DNA of 64,000 nt from Shinisaurus crocodilurus (taxonomy: Eukaryota > Chordata > Lepidosauria > Squamata > Shinisauridae), in the NCBI GenBank assembly GCA_021292165.1, contig CM037879.1, positions 113,886,359 to 113,950,358 of the forward strand. Reading direction: 5' to 3'. Under the pieces are notes generated by a model. The model was not told the origin of the DNA. It worked only from the letters and a program-made list of their open reading frames with translations, and did no database searches. The position numbers and the translations under genes are program-made. Each line of letters opens with the position of its first letter. Within the stretch, counting starts at the first letter, position 1. This document shows positions 11,923 to 23,339 of the stretch, in pieces.

Positions 11923-12833
11923 CTTTTATTTATTCAATTATCACATTTATATCCCACCTTTTTTCCTCTTGCAAGGAACTCAAAGCAGCTTACATGGTCC
12001 TCCTCCTCTCCATTTTATCCTCACAACAACCCTGTGAGGTAGGTTATGTTGTGACATGTAACAAAACAACAGCTGTGAACACATTGTTGATATTTGGAAA
12101 GGAACAGAAGGCTGAATAACAAGTCATGTTTTGTCTGCTACTTCCTGTCCTGTTCTCATGGGGAAAGTAGGTGTGAAAAGAAATACGAGCTGGTCACATG
12201 GTTTGTATGTTCTGGTGACGTAGAATTGATTTGTTAGTTTTCGTTTCTGTAGCCATTTTTTAGTAGAGATATGGATTGCTTCTTTTTCTCTCTGTTGCTC
12301 TGACAATTGCTTGCTGACTTATTGCAATCATGTAACGTCAAATGCTGAGGTGGACTTGCTCCACTGGATTAATGCTTGTAATGAATTATACTCTGCAATA
12401 TGGACTGTAATGTAGGAGATGTAAACTCTGTAGTAAATACTGGCTATAGTAATAAACAGGTAGAGCAAATAACCTGTGAAGTCTATGGAGTTATTTCCTT
12501 ATTACTGGAAGCTGCAGGAGGAGCTGGTTGGGCTGGCTGAAATCCGACACGCTTGGAATGCTGCGAGCAGGGAGAGACAGGTCTGGACTTCTGTGTGTAG
12601 ATTTATGGGCAGCTACATACAGACATAGGATCTTAAATCTTCCATCTCACACAAGTGAATCGCTCTGCTTTTCCACGAGGCTGGCGGGCCTACCGGGTGG
12701 ATTGGTTGAAAAACCTTTAGGGTCGAGTCATCGCCCTTTCAGGTTAGGCTGAGAGTCAGTGACTGGCCCAAAGTCACCCAGTGAGCTGGGTCTCCTGAGT
12801 CCCAATCCAACACTCTATCCACTACACCACACT
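11923..12833 (-). mobile_element. L2-tailed tRNA SINE, antisense, split by a solo LTR
   Basis: The 3' half lies at 11923-12046 and the 5' half at 12742-12833. They join at the same point of the SINE consensus across a duplicated GGTTA. The 5' half has also lost about 25 bp. The split shows that the LTR inserted after the SINE. Confidence 0.85.
12047..12741 (+). mobile_element. Solo LTR inside a SINE
   Basis: The segment starts TGTTGTGACA and ends GCCCTTTCA, so it has TG...CA ends. It is flanked by perfect GGTTA repeats (12042-12046 and 12742-12746). A polyadenylation signal AATAAA lies at about 12451. The interrupted SINE gives an independent check on both boundaries. At 695 bp without internal genes, it is the product of LTR-LTR recombination of an LTR retroelement. 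Gypsy-type or retroviral origin cannot be decided from the LTR alone. Confidence 0.8.
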
Positions 12834-14930
12834 GTCTCTCTTTGGACACCTTTGAACATTTCGAGTGTAATATAAAGGAATCTGACTGCTGACCTTGTTT
12901 TGCTGATTTCTATAGTTTTGTAAGTTTCTAGAATCATTATTTCCAAACTGAGACAGCCTGTTTATGTTTTTTAAATTACTACCCTCTTGCTAACATTTCT
13001 TCTTCTTCTTCTTTCATTGCTGGAAGATGCACTCCTCATAATAATTTCCCCTTCAATAGAAGCCATTAAGTCCGCATTGTAAAATGTGTACCTTGATTAT
13101 GAATGTACGCATTTTCCACACTGCTAATATAAAATAAATGTCATGTATTTTTCCCACTTTCATCTTTTGCCAAAGTAGTTGATATTAAGGAGCCATTAAG
13201 AAAACCTGAGTCCCAGATCATTATTCATTCAACAGTATAAAAAAAAGAAGCATCTGTGCATTAGATGCTATTAACACATGCAGAATGCCAAATATAATGA
13301 TCCCATTAAATCAGACATGATTAATAGTTCATGAGAACTGAACTGATGTTATTTCTGGAAGTGCTCTTTATATTATTATTCACTCAAATTATTTTTGGAA
13401 AAGTTGTCTGGTTATGAGCAGCCCGAAGGTCCCCCACTGGATGGCATGTGTCATTCCATTTACTTCAAGTCCTGGGTGGTTCTGATGCTTCCACCTAAAT
13501 AATGAGATGTAAAAGCTCATTATATAGAGGCAACTACCAAGTACAAGAAGGAACAAATTTGGGGCCAGCTTTTAATTTGTGCTCTTAAAACGTCACACAA
13601 GATGAATCCTCTGCTCTCAGGGAAAAGTTTCCTAGAGAACAGATGGAATCCTGACCATATCTTCTTAAAAGCCCCCTAGCACAGAGATGCTTGTATATGT
13701 TTTCTTAATCCAGTGTCCTTAATACACTGTATCAAGGGCTATCAGGACATAAAAAAGATAGGTGGGCCTCTTTCCATGCAATGGAATAACTGTTGTTGAA
13801 GTTATAATTGGAGAGGGTTTTTTACATTGAGTAATCACTGATTTAAAATCATTGTTCATACCATACACTGAAGATGTTAAATCAGAGGGCAGAATCCAAC
13901 AGGACAGTTATGCCTAACTATCTCTTGTGCCCCACAGATTCTGTTGTGCAAGCGGTGGGTTCTTCCAACTCCTTTATGCAAGCGGTGAGTCCTGCCAATT
14001 TCGTTGCACAAGTGGGACCCACCACTTGCCCAACAGAGATTCAGCGCTTCCCAGAGGAAACCCAGAAACAAGTGGAAGCGCTCATTTCTAGATCAGGACA
14101 GGTTGCTGGAGCTCCCTTGAGCGAGATCTGCTGAGCTGCCCCACTCCAGAAACAAACATTTTTGCTCATTTCTGGTTGCCCCCAGAAGTGCTAAATCTTT
14201 GTTGTGAAAGTGATGGGTGTTGCTTGCAGATGGGAATTGATGGAGTGCAAGAGAATTGGCCTGTATGCATGTGTACTGAGCTCAGGTGGCTACCTAACAA
14301 ACGTTAGCATTTTCTTTATTCAACTAAGATTGATTATGAGTTGATAGCTATATTCTGTCTGCATGGCTAAGCATCTAAATTCTACCATTTCTGCACATGC
14401 CCTGAAATATTGGTTGGTTTAACCCTTTATTTTGTGAAGGAAATGTAAATCTCCCATTTGCAATGCTTATGGAACGATATCACTTTAACTATTCAGTTAC
14501 TGTTTTCCAAACCAATCAGTATAAAGGTTTCGATTTCAAATCCTTCAGCAAATTAATCATGCAGGTTATTATCCACTCCTTGTTTAAAGTTCTTTTCTCA
14601 CTTGTGGTTTGGTTTCATTTCTTATGCAGCTAGTCAACCGAGGCCATTTCTCTCAAGTATCAGACAGAAAGGTGTTTCTTTTCCTTTTTGGCAAGGAAAA
14701 GTTTACTTTAGATCTGGGTGCTGGTGGGTGACACTATGAAGGGATACGGGAAAGAAAATCCAAGGCAGAGATCAGAGGGGAGCGGCCTAGCCTGGGGCAG
14801 CTGGTGGGTAAGGAGAAGATCTGGGCCTCAGCAGATGGAGGTGCCTCTTCCACAGCTCCTACTCATTCCTCAGCTACTCCCTTGGGCTCCAGTGTATCCA
14901 TGCTGACTGCAGACTAAGTAGTAAGCCATG
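12834..14930. other. Mostly unassigned; possible MITE arm at 13880-14140
   Basis: Most of this stretch shows nothing I recognise. Around 13880 the text GGGCAGAATCCAACAGGAC resembles the terminal repeat of the MITE at 57911-58156, and direct repeats of CAAGCGGTGRGT occur at 13949-13995. No matching right end was located. Confidence 0.35.
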
Positions 14931-14937
14931 TGAAAAA

Positions 14938-15180
14938 GGCCAATCAGAGCTTTTTTTACACGAGGGAGTTAATCTGCTGCATCTACTTTCAGTTTTGTTG
15001 CAGAATTGAGATCCGAGCACTACATGAAGAGCATCTCCTTTCCTGCTTTTTCACTGCATAACCTTTAGGTGGCACTGTGGTATAGCGGAATAGCGCAAAT
15101 ACACAAGAGGAAATTGCATTTTCTTTCACTTTCACAATTAAATGCCACATTTTCCTTGCTGTAAAAAAACAACTCAAGTC
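14938..15180 (-). mobile_element. MITE family X, 3' part, antisense
   Basis: The reverse complement matches the right two-thirds of the elements at 26024-26402 and 29288-29637, including CCACAGTGCCACCTAAAGGT and the terminal motif CTTTTTTTACACGAGGG. It is non-coding. Confidence 0.6.
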
Positions 15181-15182
15181 AT

Positions 15183-15310
15183 AAGAACACAAGAACAGCC
15201 ATGCTGGATCAGACCAAGGGTCCATCTAGTCCAGCATTCTGTTCACACAGTGGCCAGCAGGCTGCCCATCAGGGATCCCACAGTAGGACATGAGTGCTAC
15301 AGCAAATAAT
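15183..15310 (-). mobile_element. CR1 3'-end fragment, antisense
   Basis: It matches the CR1 3' block at 15583-15700 (GATCAGACCAAGGGTCCATC and CACACAGTGGCCAGCAGG) and then runs into the trinucleotide array. Confidence 0.8.
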
Positions 15311-15326
15311 AATAATAATAATAATA

Positions 15327-15361
<35 letters not shown>
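15306..15361. repeat. (AAT)n(GAT)n compound microsatellite
   Basis: About eight AAT units are followed by about ten GAT units. Confidence 0.9.
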
Positions 15362-15582
15362 AAAAAATCAAAATCAAATCCTATACCTGTCAACTCAGAA
15401 TTAAGTTCCATTGAATGTAATGGGCTTATCCACAAGTAAATGGCAATAGGATTTCAGTCTAAATATATAAATCCACCACTCATGTACTTGGCATCTTATC
15501 TCTTTATATCATGCCTAATAGAACATCAGACTGAACAGTGTCCCATGCCTTGCTCTTCCAATACATGATCCATAAACTTCAT

Positions 15583-16490
15583 AAGAATGTAAGAAGAGCC
15601 ATGCTGGATCAGACCAAGGGTCCATCTAGTCCAACATTCTGTTCACACAGTGGCCAACCAGTTGCCCATGGGATCCCACAAGCAGGACATGAGTACAACA
15701 GCACCTTCCCACCCATGTTCCCCAGCAACTGGAGTACATAGGCATATTGCTTCTGATACTGGAAGAAGCATATAGCCAATCAGGACTAGTAGCCATTGAT
15801 AACCTTCTCCTCCATGAATTTGTCAAATTCCCCTTTAAAGCTGTCCAAATTGGTGGCCATCATTATATCTTGTGGAAGTGAATTCCATAGTTTAACTATG
15901 CACTGTGTGAAGAAGTACTTCTTTTTATCTGTGCTGAATCTCCCACCAATCAACTTCATGGGATGATCCTGGATTCTAGTACTATGAGAGAGGAAGAAAA
16001 AATGTCTCCCTGTCCACTTTCTCCATACCATGCATAATTTTGTGCACCTCTGTCATGTCTTCCCTTACTCGCCTTTTTTCTAAGCTAAACAATCCCAGCT
16101 GCTGTAACCTTTCCTCATAGGGGAGTTGCTCTAGCCCCTTGATCATTTTAGTTGCCCTTTCCCTTTTCTGTACTTTTCCAACTCTACAATGCCCCTTTTT
16201 AGGTGTGGTGACCAGAACTGTACACAGTATTCTAAGTATGGTCGTATTATAGATTTGCATAAGGGCAGTATGATCTTGGCAGTTTTATTTTCAATTTCTT
16301 TCCTAATTATGCCTAACATGGAGTTTGCCTTTTTCACAGCAGCTGCACACTGAGTCAACATTTTCATTGAGCTGTCCACCACAACCCCAAGATCTCTTTC
16401 TTGGTCAGTCACCGCTAGCTCAGATCCCATCAGATTATATTTGAAGTTGGGATTCTTTTGTCCCAACATGCATTACTTTACACTTGCTTA
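15583..16490 (-). pseudogene. CR1-type LINE, last third of ORF2 and 3' region, antisense
   Basis: This is the longest CR1 fragment. On the minus strand it runs from NPNFKYNLMGSELAVTDQER (about 16455) through DLGVVVDSSMKMLTQCAAAV and LEYCVQFWSPHLKRGI, then the GLEQLPYEERLQQLGLFSLE block, to the FMEEKVINGY stop near 15786. This is the connection and C-terminal domain behind the RT palm. The catalytic YxDD and all upstream domains are absent. Frameshifts near 16180 and 16000 inactivate it. Confidence 0.9.
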
Positions 16491-16922
16491 GACACAGAAG
16501 TCCTGGTTAGACACAGAAGCAAAAGTGGAGGGTCACAACAGTTGTCTAAAAACCCATAAACATGATAAATGCCTCATGTAGAAAAGCTGTCAGAAAGGGA
16601 AATATAACATAATATATAAAATATCATAATACAAATATATACACTGCCTTGGTGGCTTTTTAGAAAATAAGGTGGTATGTAAATGTTAATAATAAATAAT
16701 AAATAAAACAAAATTATGCATGACATTATGACACAAAGCATGATACCATACTACACTTCCCAAGATGTACCTTGTTGACACTCATGCACAACAATGTGTA
16801 TATACACAACAAGATCTCGAAAGAATGGAGAACTTTCATCTGAGGTTGAGATCAGCAAATTATTATTTCTGTTGGGGTAAGTTCACCCATCACTAGCAAA
16901 CGCCCCCGCCCCCAAATGAATA

Positions 16923-18003
16923 TATAAATATATTCATACTGGCTTTTTTTTACCCGGCGTTGCACGGGTCGTCCTTTTCCTATAGGCACTCTCTGTTTGA
17001 AATTCCTTAAGGTAGCTGTCTGCTGTGAAATCCCTGTGTCCCCCCCCGCCAGTACTACACAATGAAATTCCTGCTCCCCCCCCCCGGGACTATGCAACAA
17101 TGAAATCCCTGGACCCCCCCCCGGGACTATGCAACAATGAAATCCCTGCCCCCCCCCAGGAGCACACAATGAAATCCCTGTGTGTCTCCCCCCCCCCGGG
17201 ACTACGCAATCAAATCCCTGCTTCCCCTCCCCCCTGGGACTATGCAACAATGAATTCCGCCCCCCGCCGGGACCACACAATGTAATCCCTTCTTTCCCCC
17301 CCCCTCCGGGACTATGCATTCAAATCCCTGCTTCGCCCCTCCCCCGTGACTGCACAACAATGAATCCCCTGTGCCCCCCCAGTACTACACAATGAAATCC
17401 CTGCTTCCCCCCCCCGGGACTATGCAACAATGAAATCCCTGTGTGTGTGTGTCCCCCCCCAGGACCACACAATGAAATCCCTGTGTGTCCCCCCCGGGAC
17501 TACACAATCAAATCCCTGCTTCACCTCCCCCCTGGGACTATGCAACAATGAAATCCCTGCCTCCCCCCCCCCCGGGATTACGCAATCAAATCCCTGCTGT
17601 CCCGGCTGTGGTTCATGTGGACATTCTGTTTGGACATAGGAGAGATTTGCATATCCGCCGCTGATTGGCACTGCATACCAACATTCTATATGCCGGCTGG
17701 AGCTATTTGCATAACGCCTCCTGAGTGGCCCCTGCGAGCATTCCAAGCGACACCATTGGCTCTAGTCTATTTTGGGCCGTACCGGCGCGGCGAGGGTTTT
17801 TCGGAGATTTTAACCCGCCAGTCTTTGTCCTTGGGTGATGGGGAGTATGCGTGCCAAGTTTGGGGCGGATCCGTCCAACCGGGTAGGAGCCAATGCGACG
17901 CAAACCCGCCGCGCGGACCCACGTACAAACAAATGGACAAACAAACAAATGGACGGACGGACAAACATTCACATTTATATAGTAGATTAAACTATAAATA
18001 TAT
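16923..18003 (+). mobile_element. Unclassified ~1.06-kb element with poly-C minisatellite core
   Basis: The left part contains a short hairpin, ACCCGGCGTTGCACGGGT (16954-16971). The middle is a poly-C minisatellite. The right part (17600-17985) is GC-rich unique sequence ending in GGACGGACGGACAAACATTC and a T/A-rich terminus. The direct repeat TATAAATATAT occurs at 16923-16933 and 17993-18003. It is AT-rich, so weak, but placed as a target duplication should be. I recall similar CCCGGCGTTGC...ACAAACATTCACATTTATATA ends in many animal genomes but cannot name the class. No protein is encoded. Confidence 0.55.
17038..17600. repeat. Minisatellite, ~40-50-bp units with poly-C spacers
   Basis: About 13 imperfect tandem units of the form GGGACTATGCAACAATGAAA + TCCCTG + 7-12 C. 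Two unit types alternate, ending in CAACAATGAAATCC or in ACGCAATCAAATCC. Proline- or glycine-rich open frames across it come from the repeat and are not genes. Confidence 0.9.
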
Positions 18004-18385
18004 CATTCTTGAAATCAAGGTGAGGTTCTAGTTGCAATATACTTATTACAGAAAGGAATCTATTCTGTTTACTAAAATGCAGAAAAGTAATCAAAAGTCA
18101 AGTAAGAAAGTACTGTTAAAGAAAATTTGGAAATAGCTGGAGTTAGGGAAACTGCTTAACTGAGAAACCCAAACGCCTATACAATGACATCAAATAGATG
18201 GGAAACTCAGGAATTAGATTCTTGGCAGAGAAGTCAGGTTTAGAAGCTGCAGGAAGTGAGTTTATGATGATGTAAGCAGCTGGGGAAACAAATTATTTTT
18301 CTGTTCTTATGTGGTATTCTTAGAAATTAACATTTCTGTATCTCAAAAAGGAAATTCATTGATTGATAGTTGGAAGAAGTGTAAA

Positions 18386-18606
18386 CAGTAGGTACTTCCA
18401 GATGGAGAGCTCCTAGCAAGAACACTCCAACAACAGGCATTGCACAGCTATGCCTTAACAGATCTTTTCTGGTCAGAAACAAGATGGAAGAAGTGGTTGG
18501 AAAACATGGCCAGGTTACAAATGAACAACGTTGTAGTGTGTGGATCTCCTGTAAAATTCTGTGAACGAGGCAGTGCGATTGCACAGTAAAAGGCTCTCCT
18601 GGAAGC
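18386..18606. mobile_element. MITE family Y
   Basis: Terminal inverted repeats are GTACTTCCAGATGGAGAGCT on the left and, in reverse complement, GTGCTTCCAGGAGAGCCTTT on the right. Related copies lie at 26530-27597 (split by an LTR) and 57585-57812. It is non-coding. No clean target duplication was found. Confidence 0.6.
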
Positions 18607-20060
18607 ACCCAGTGTGTCAAACATTCAGTGAGAGGATGGAAGGCACTTGGAAAATTCTTCAGTGTGCACCAGGAATGCATTTGTCTCATTTGTACCTCAA
18701 AGTCTCCCATCACCTTCCTACCAATCAGATAATTGTGTGTGTGTGTGTCTGTCTAATTTTCGACCTGTCAGAATTTGCAGTCTTTTATTTTAATGAAGGG
18801 GTATTTTAACCTTGTGTTCTAGATTGCTAAGAAAGCACAGATTTGTGGGGAAAGGAAGATACTTTATGGACTGGAGCCAGTCACTGCCATCATAAACATA
18901 AGATCAGCTGCTCCAGGAAACAACACATATCTGTCACTGTTTTAAGTACAGGTCCTTATGGAGAACTGACTCTTACTTACCATCACTGAACCACAAAAGT
19001 AAAGTACCATGGAAGAAAGCCAGACATGCAACAATGCCAAAATATGTATCACAAGATCCCCCCCCCCCCAAAAAAAAGCTTTGGAATGACCGGTTTTACA
19101 CCAGGGCATTACAGACAGAATAAATGAAAAAATTGTGGTCTATGAAAGGAAACACAATTTTAGTTACTAGCACTTTTCTACGGCTCTTAAGCTTTTAATA
19201 GGAGTCAAGGGAATTTGCAGTCAGAGAAGTAGATCAGTGAAATGATAATTGGTCTTTGAATAGAGTACTTTTATCCCATTAATTTCTGCTATTATGGTGA
19301 AAGATAAGATGTAAGCCTGTGACTAACAGAAAATTAAGCCGCCGCCACCCCACCCCACCCCCCAGCCAATGAAACAAAAGAACAGCTCATGCTGTGTTGT
19401 GTCAAATAAATGCTAAAATTAATTTTTATTCAACCTACTATTGCAGATAATTTTAACCCCATGGTCTGTACACTTAATCATGCCTTGCTTTGGGTCTATT
19501 AAAATATATTAACTCTATTCACCAGATGTCTTTTTCTTAACCTATATACAATTGATACCCATTTGTAATAACGTTAAGAGTAAGCACACTGAAGTGGAGA
19601 TAGTACAGAGGTGAAAGCATAAAGGTGAAAGAATAGCTTCTAAAAAGTCCTGCCAATGCAGACATCATTTGATGCGCTACTGAAATAACATCTTTCTAGC
19701 TGCTAGCTTTATGGAACATTAACTTAACCATGCATGGTATGTATCACTGTTCCATAGAAATATAATCAGTGCCCATTTTGAACACATTTATTCATAATGA
19801 GATAGTGAATAAGACAAAAGAGTCCTACTAGTTTGTTTTTTTTAAAGGCTTGGGACTATGATTTTTAGGTGCAAACTCTCCTATAGTCAAGTTAGCAACA
19901 CAAGGATACAACCTGTTTTTAGCCAGACCAGACAAGGGTGCTGTGATGCCATTTTTGTGTGGTGTCAGCCATTTATTCACTGCAACACAAATGCAGTACC
20001 TCAGGCCTGGGGTCCCAACCTGGCCCTCTGGATTCCCAATTAGGTCCCACCCTCTTCCTT
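18607..20060. other. No recognisable gene or repeat
   Basis: AT-rich unique sequence with short (GT)n at 18735-18748 and small C runs at 19060 and 19345. Nothing here supports an exon. Confidence 0.45.
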
Positions 20061-20067
20061 TGGCCCT

Positions 20068-20308
20068 ACCAGTGTGGTGTAGTGGTTAGAGTGTTGGGCT
20101 GGCACTCGGGAGATCTGGGTTCTATTCCTCGCTCGGCCATGAAGCTCACTGGGTGACTTTGGGACAGCCACTGACTCTCAGCCTAACCTACCTCACAGGG
20201 TTGTTGTGAGGATAAAATGAAAAGGAGGAGGATTATGTAAGCCACCTTGGGTTCCTTGCAGGAAAAAAGGTGGGATATAAATGTGATAATAAAATTAAGT
20301 AAATAAAA
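20068..20308 (+). mobile_element. tRNA-derived L2-tailed SINE
   Basis: A complete copy with box A region GTGTAGTGGTTAGAG, box B-like GGTTCTATTCC, the conserved body and an AAAGGTGGGATATAAAT end. Confidence 0.9.
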
Positions 20309-20498
20309 GTAGTGTGGGGGGGAAACAGAACATTGTGGTAATAATAGTGTCATAACCACAGGTTTGCGAGTGTTCCATGTGCCATGCAGGTGACCCAGGC
20401 ATTACGGTACTGGGATGAAATGTTATTGTAGATTGTTCCTCAGCTGGTGAAAACTAAAGCTTGTTGATGTGTTTTTTGTTTTGTTTTTTAAAGACTTA

Positions 20499-20631
20499 GG
20501 GCACAATCCTAAACGTGTTTAGATAGAAAAATGTCCTACAACTTCCAGCATTCCCAAGGCAGCATGGCTGGCTGGGGGATGCTGGGAGTTGTAGGGCATG
20601 TTTCTGTCCAAACATGCATAGGATTGTGCTC
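20499..20631. mobile_element. PIF/Harbinger-like palindromic MITE
   Basis: Terminal repeats are GGGCACAATCCTA and, in reverse complement, GAGCACAATCCTA. TTA flanks both ends (20496-20498 and 20632-20634), the size and sequence preferred by PIF/Harbinger. The centre is a long hairpin (CCTACAACTTCCAGCATTCC with its complement). A relative is at 62667-62800. Confidence 0.65.
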
Positions 20632-20639
20632 TTAAGGAG

Positions 20640-22120
20640 GCTGCCACTGCCACCATTTTTCAAAGGCACGTTTTGCATTTCCCTGCAAAAATCACTGAAA
20701 TTTTAATTTTGGCAACTTTTTCTAGGGCTTCCTAAATCACTTCAATGGAGGGAGCAACTAATACACATATGTACCCATACACACACCCTCCTCAAGAGCA
20801 AGGCAGAAAAGCTCATGTACACATGCACCCATGCAATTTTTCCAAAAAAACAAGGACTTCAACGTTGTTGTCAATGGAGAGGGAGGTCATGTTCACATGC
20901 ATCCACCTCACCAAAGGAATATGTTGTACATTGGTACTATTCACCCCCAAAGAAGTGAGAAATGGTTATCTAAGGCTGTAGTCATGTGCACTTACTTGGG
21001 ATTAAGCTTCACTGCACACAGTGGAGTTTACTTATGAGTAAACATGCACAAAGTTGTGATGCATGAGTAGATTTTTAACCTTTACTATTCACAGTCTTTT
21101 GCAAGATTCCCCCTACCTTTCATTATGCTCTGAAAGGAAAGCAGCACATATCGAGTAGGTAAACATTTAAACGATGTGATTAAACGTTGTGGAACTTGCT
21201 AACGGAATCGTCACTAAAGCACCCCCCCCCATTAGAGAAATGGTTTATGTGATTTTTGTGTCTGATGGCCTTTATTTACCTTAAATATAAACCCATTCTG
21301 AATCAAAATAAAACCACATTTCAATAGCATCATCATCAATACCGGTAAATGAAAGCTGACGCTGCACAATTTAGGCATGCTTCAAGTAGGCATCCATGAT
21401 TGTGAAATAGTTTGGGAAAGCTACCAAGAAAGCATGAAGAACTGTGTGTCTTAAGGCAACAAGATTGCGTCTACTACAGAAGACGATTATCAAATATTTC
21501 TGCCTGCTTGTTTTCTCATCTCAACTGGGATGCCCAACTCTCATCCATTATTTATGATCCTGTCATCTCTCTCGGCACTGGCCTTTCCCATCTAAATCCA
21601 TAGATTCAATCCTTAGCTGAGCATGTTATCTACAGCGAATTAAAATCTGCCCACTGTATGCAGTGATAATGTCAAAAACCTGAGATATACGTACCAGCTA
21701 ATCCAACAAAATGTTCATGCCTCTCTTTAGCCAAAATGCAGCTTCCACTACTGATACTGGCGAAGTTTATAATTGCCTGTGGATTGGAATATGAATTTGT
21801 CCCACTCCTAATACTTAGATGTATTATTGAGACTATAGCAATGTATATCTCTCAGGAGTTGTTTACCAGTTAGGAATGAAAAATCTGAGATTCTACACAT
21901 GCGAGGTCACTGTCCAACAGACCAGCTGCATTGAAAGTGCATATGCAAACATGAAACAAAAGATATTGTGAAGATATGTAACATGGATTGCTGATATTGC
22001 AGAAAGACAAGCAGAGAGGAGAGGTAAGTCACTGATCAAAGAAGGAGGAAACTGGAGGCAGGGCAGAGAGATTCAAGTGATAAATGTGAAGATGGGGCAT
22101 GCAAACCAGTTATTCTATGA
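20640..22120. other. Mostly unassigned; short palindrome at 20964-21055
   Basis: The palindrome carries GTGCACTTACTTGGGATTAA and the complementary ATGAGTAAACATGCAC. It resembles a short repeat at 60848-60945 with the motif GGAGTAAGCCCCACTGA. The rest shows no repeat or gene I can support. Confidence 0.4.
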
Positions 22121-22127
22121 TCTTGAG

Positions 22128-22264
22128 TAGGAGCGGGGAACCTATGATCCTCCAGATGTTGCTGCACTCCAACTCCCATGAGCCCCAACCAGCATGGCCA
22201 ATTGTCAGGGATGTTGGGAACTGTAGTCAAGCAGCATCTATAGGGCCACTGGTTCTCAACCCTG
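22128..22264. mobile_element. hAT-like palindromic MITE
   Basis: Ends are TAGGAGCGGGGAACC and, in reverse complement, CAGGGTTGAGAACCAGTGG. The centre is a palindrome around CCAACTCCCATGAGCCCC and its complement. An 8-bp duplication is not clear, consistent with age. Confidence 0.6.
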
Positions 22265-22487
22265 ATCAAAGGGAACACCAATGTTTTGCCTTGGGCATCA
22301 AAATGGTCATCAAAAATGTCTTGCCTTCGGAACCAAAAAGGTCATGATGGGAGATGAATTCTTATGTTAAAAGATTGCAAATGGCCTCAGAGCCCAGAGA
22401 TGTCTCTAATGGGTAGTGAGAGGTATCAGGTGCTCATGCAAAATATTTCCTGCTAATCAATTCACTTCCCCAGCTTTTAGTCACTGA

Positions 22488-22819
22488 CTGAGTTCAGACA
22501 ACACGATCACCTGCACTCAAGGGTTGAGTGTGGGTAGTCATTGAACCATGGATTGTTGTTGAAATGTAGGTTATTGTGTGGTCTGAACCCAGTTGCACTA
22601 ACAAGCCATGCTGAACAACCCACAGTTCACAACCCAGCAACAAACCATGGGTTCTCCTCATGGGTTGTTCGTGGTTAACAGGTCATGGCTTGTTAGTACA
22701 ACTGGTTTCAGACAACATGACAATCCACATTTCAGCAACAATCTATGGTTCAATGAAAACCCACACTTCAACCCATATTCAACCTCTTGAGTGTGGGTTA
22801 TCATGTTGTCTGAACCCAG
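22488..22819. mobile_element. Foldback element, AACCATGG family
   Basis: Ends are CTGAGTTCAGACAACACGAT and, in reverse complement, CTGGGTTCAGACAACATGAT. Nearly the whole 332 bp is one imperfect inverted repeat, with internal blocks AACCATGGATTGTTGTTGAA and AACAATCTATGGTTCAATGA. The CTGGG termini hint at a hAT-like mobiliser. Flanking 8-mers (GTCACTGA and TCAATGTA) do not match well. Confidence 0.65.
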
Positions 22820-23339
22820 TCAATGTACATTTGTACTTTGCCAATGCTAGTCCCCCAAACTCATTTTTTATGAAGGGTCAGGTTCTCTTCACTTACTATG
22901 ACTTTTAGCTATGCACCTAAGATTTTTTAAAGTGGGCAGCTTAAAATGTAAAGCATTACACATAACAAAGAGTGTTTGAAACAGGGATGGATGAAACAGT
23001 CAGTTTCACTTCTCCTGAAATTAGTTTTCTTAAAATCTCAAGTTCTTTCCATCCCAAATATGAAGAAATTTTTGAATTTTGGAAAATTCTTATAAAAATG
23101 AAATTCTTACCCATCCCTAGGTTGAAAGCACGTGTATCATATAGATATACTTGTCACAGGCTGAGTGTATACCCAGTGGTAAACTAGGTTTAGTCCATGC
23201 ATAAGTACAATAGCACTTAGAGATAAAGAAGCAATGTGACCTGTCCTTATTTGGGATTTAAAAGATGTAAAACACTCTGTACTCTGAAAAGTGATGGTGA
23301 TGATGATTTTATTTATTTATTTATTATATTTAATACATA

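Noticed and set aside
17038..17600. CRISPR-like repeat-spacer array
   Set aside because: Units are imperfect, spacers are homopolymer C runs, and the DNA is eukaryotic.
17025..17746. Proline- and glycine-rich open frames on both strands
   Set aside because: They are translations of the poly-C minisatellite, with no start context or domain.
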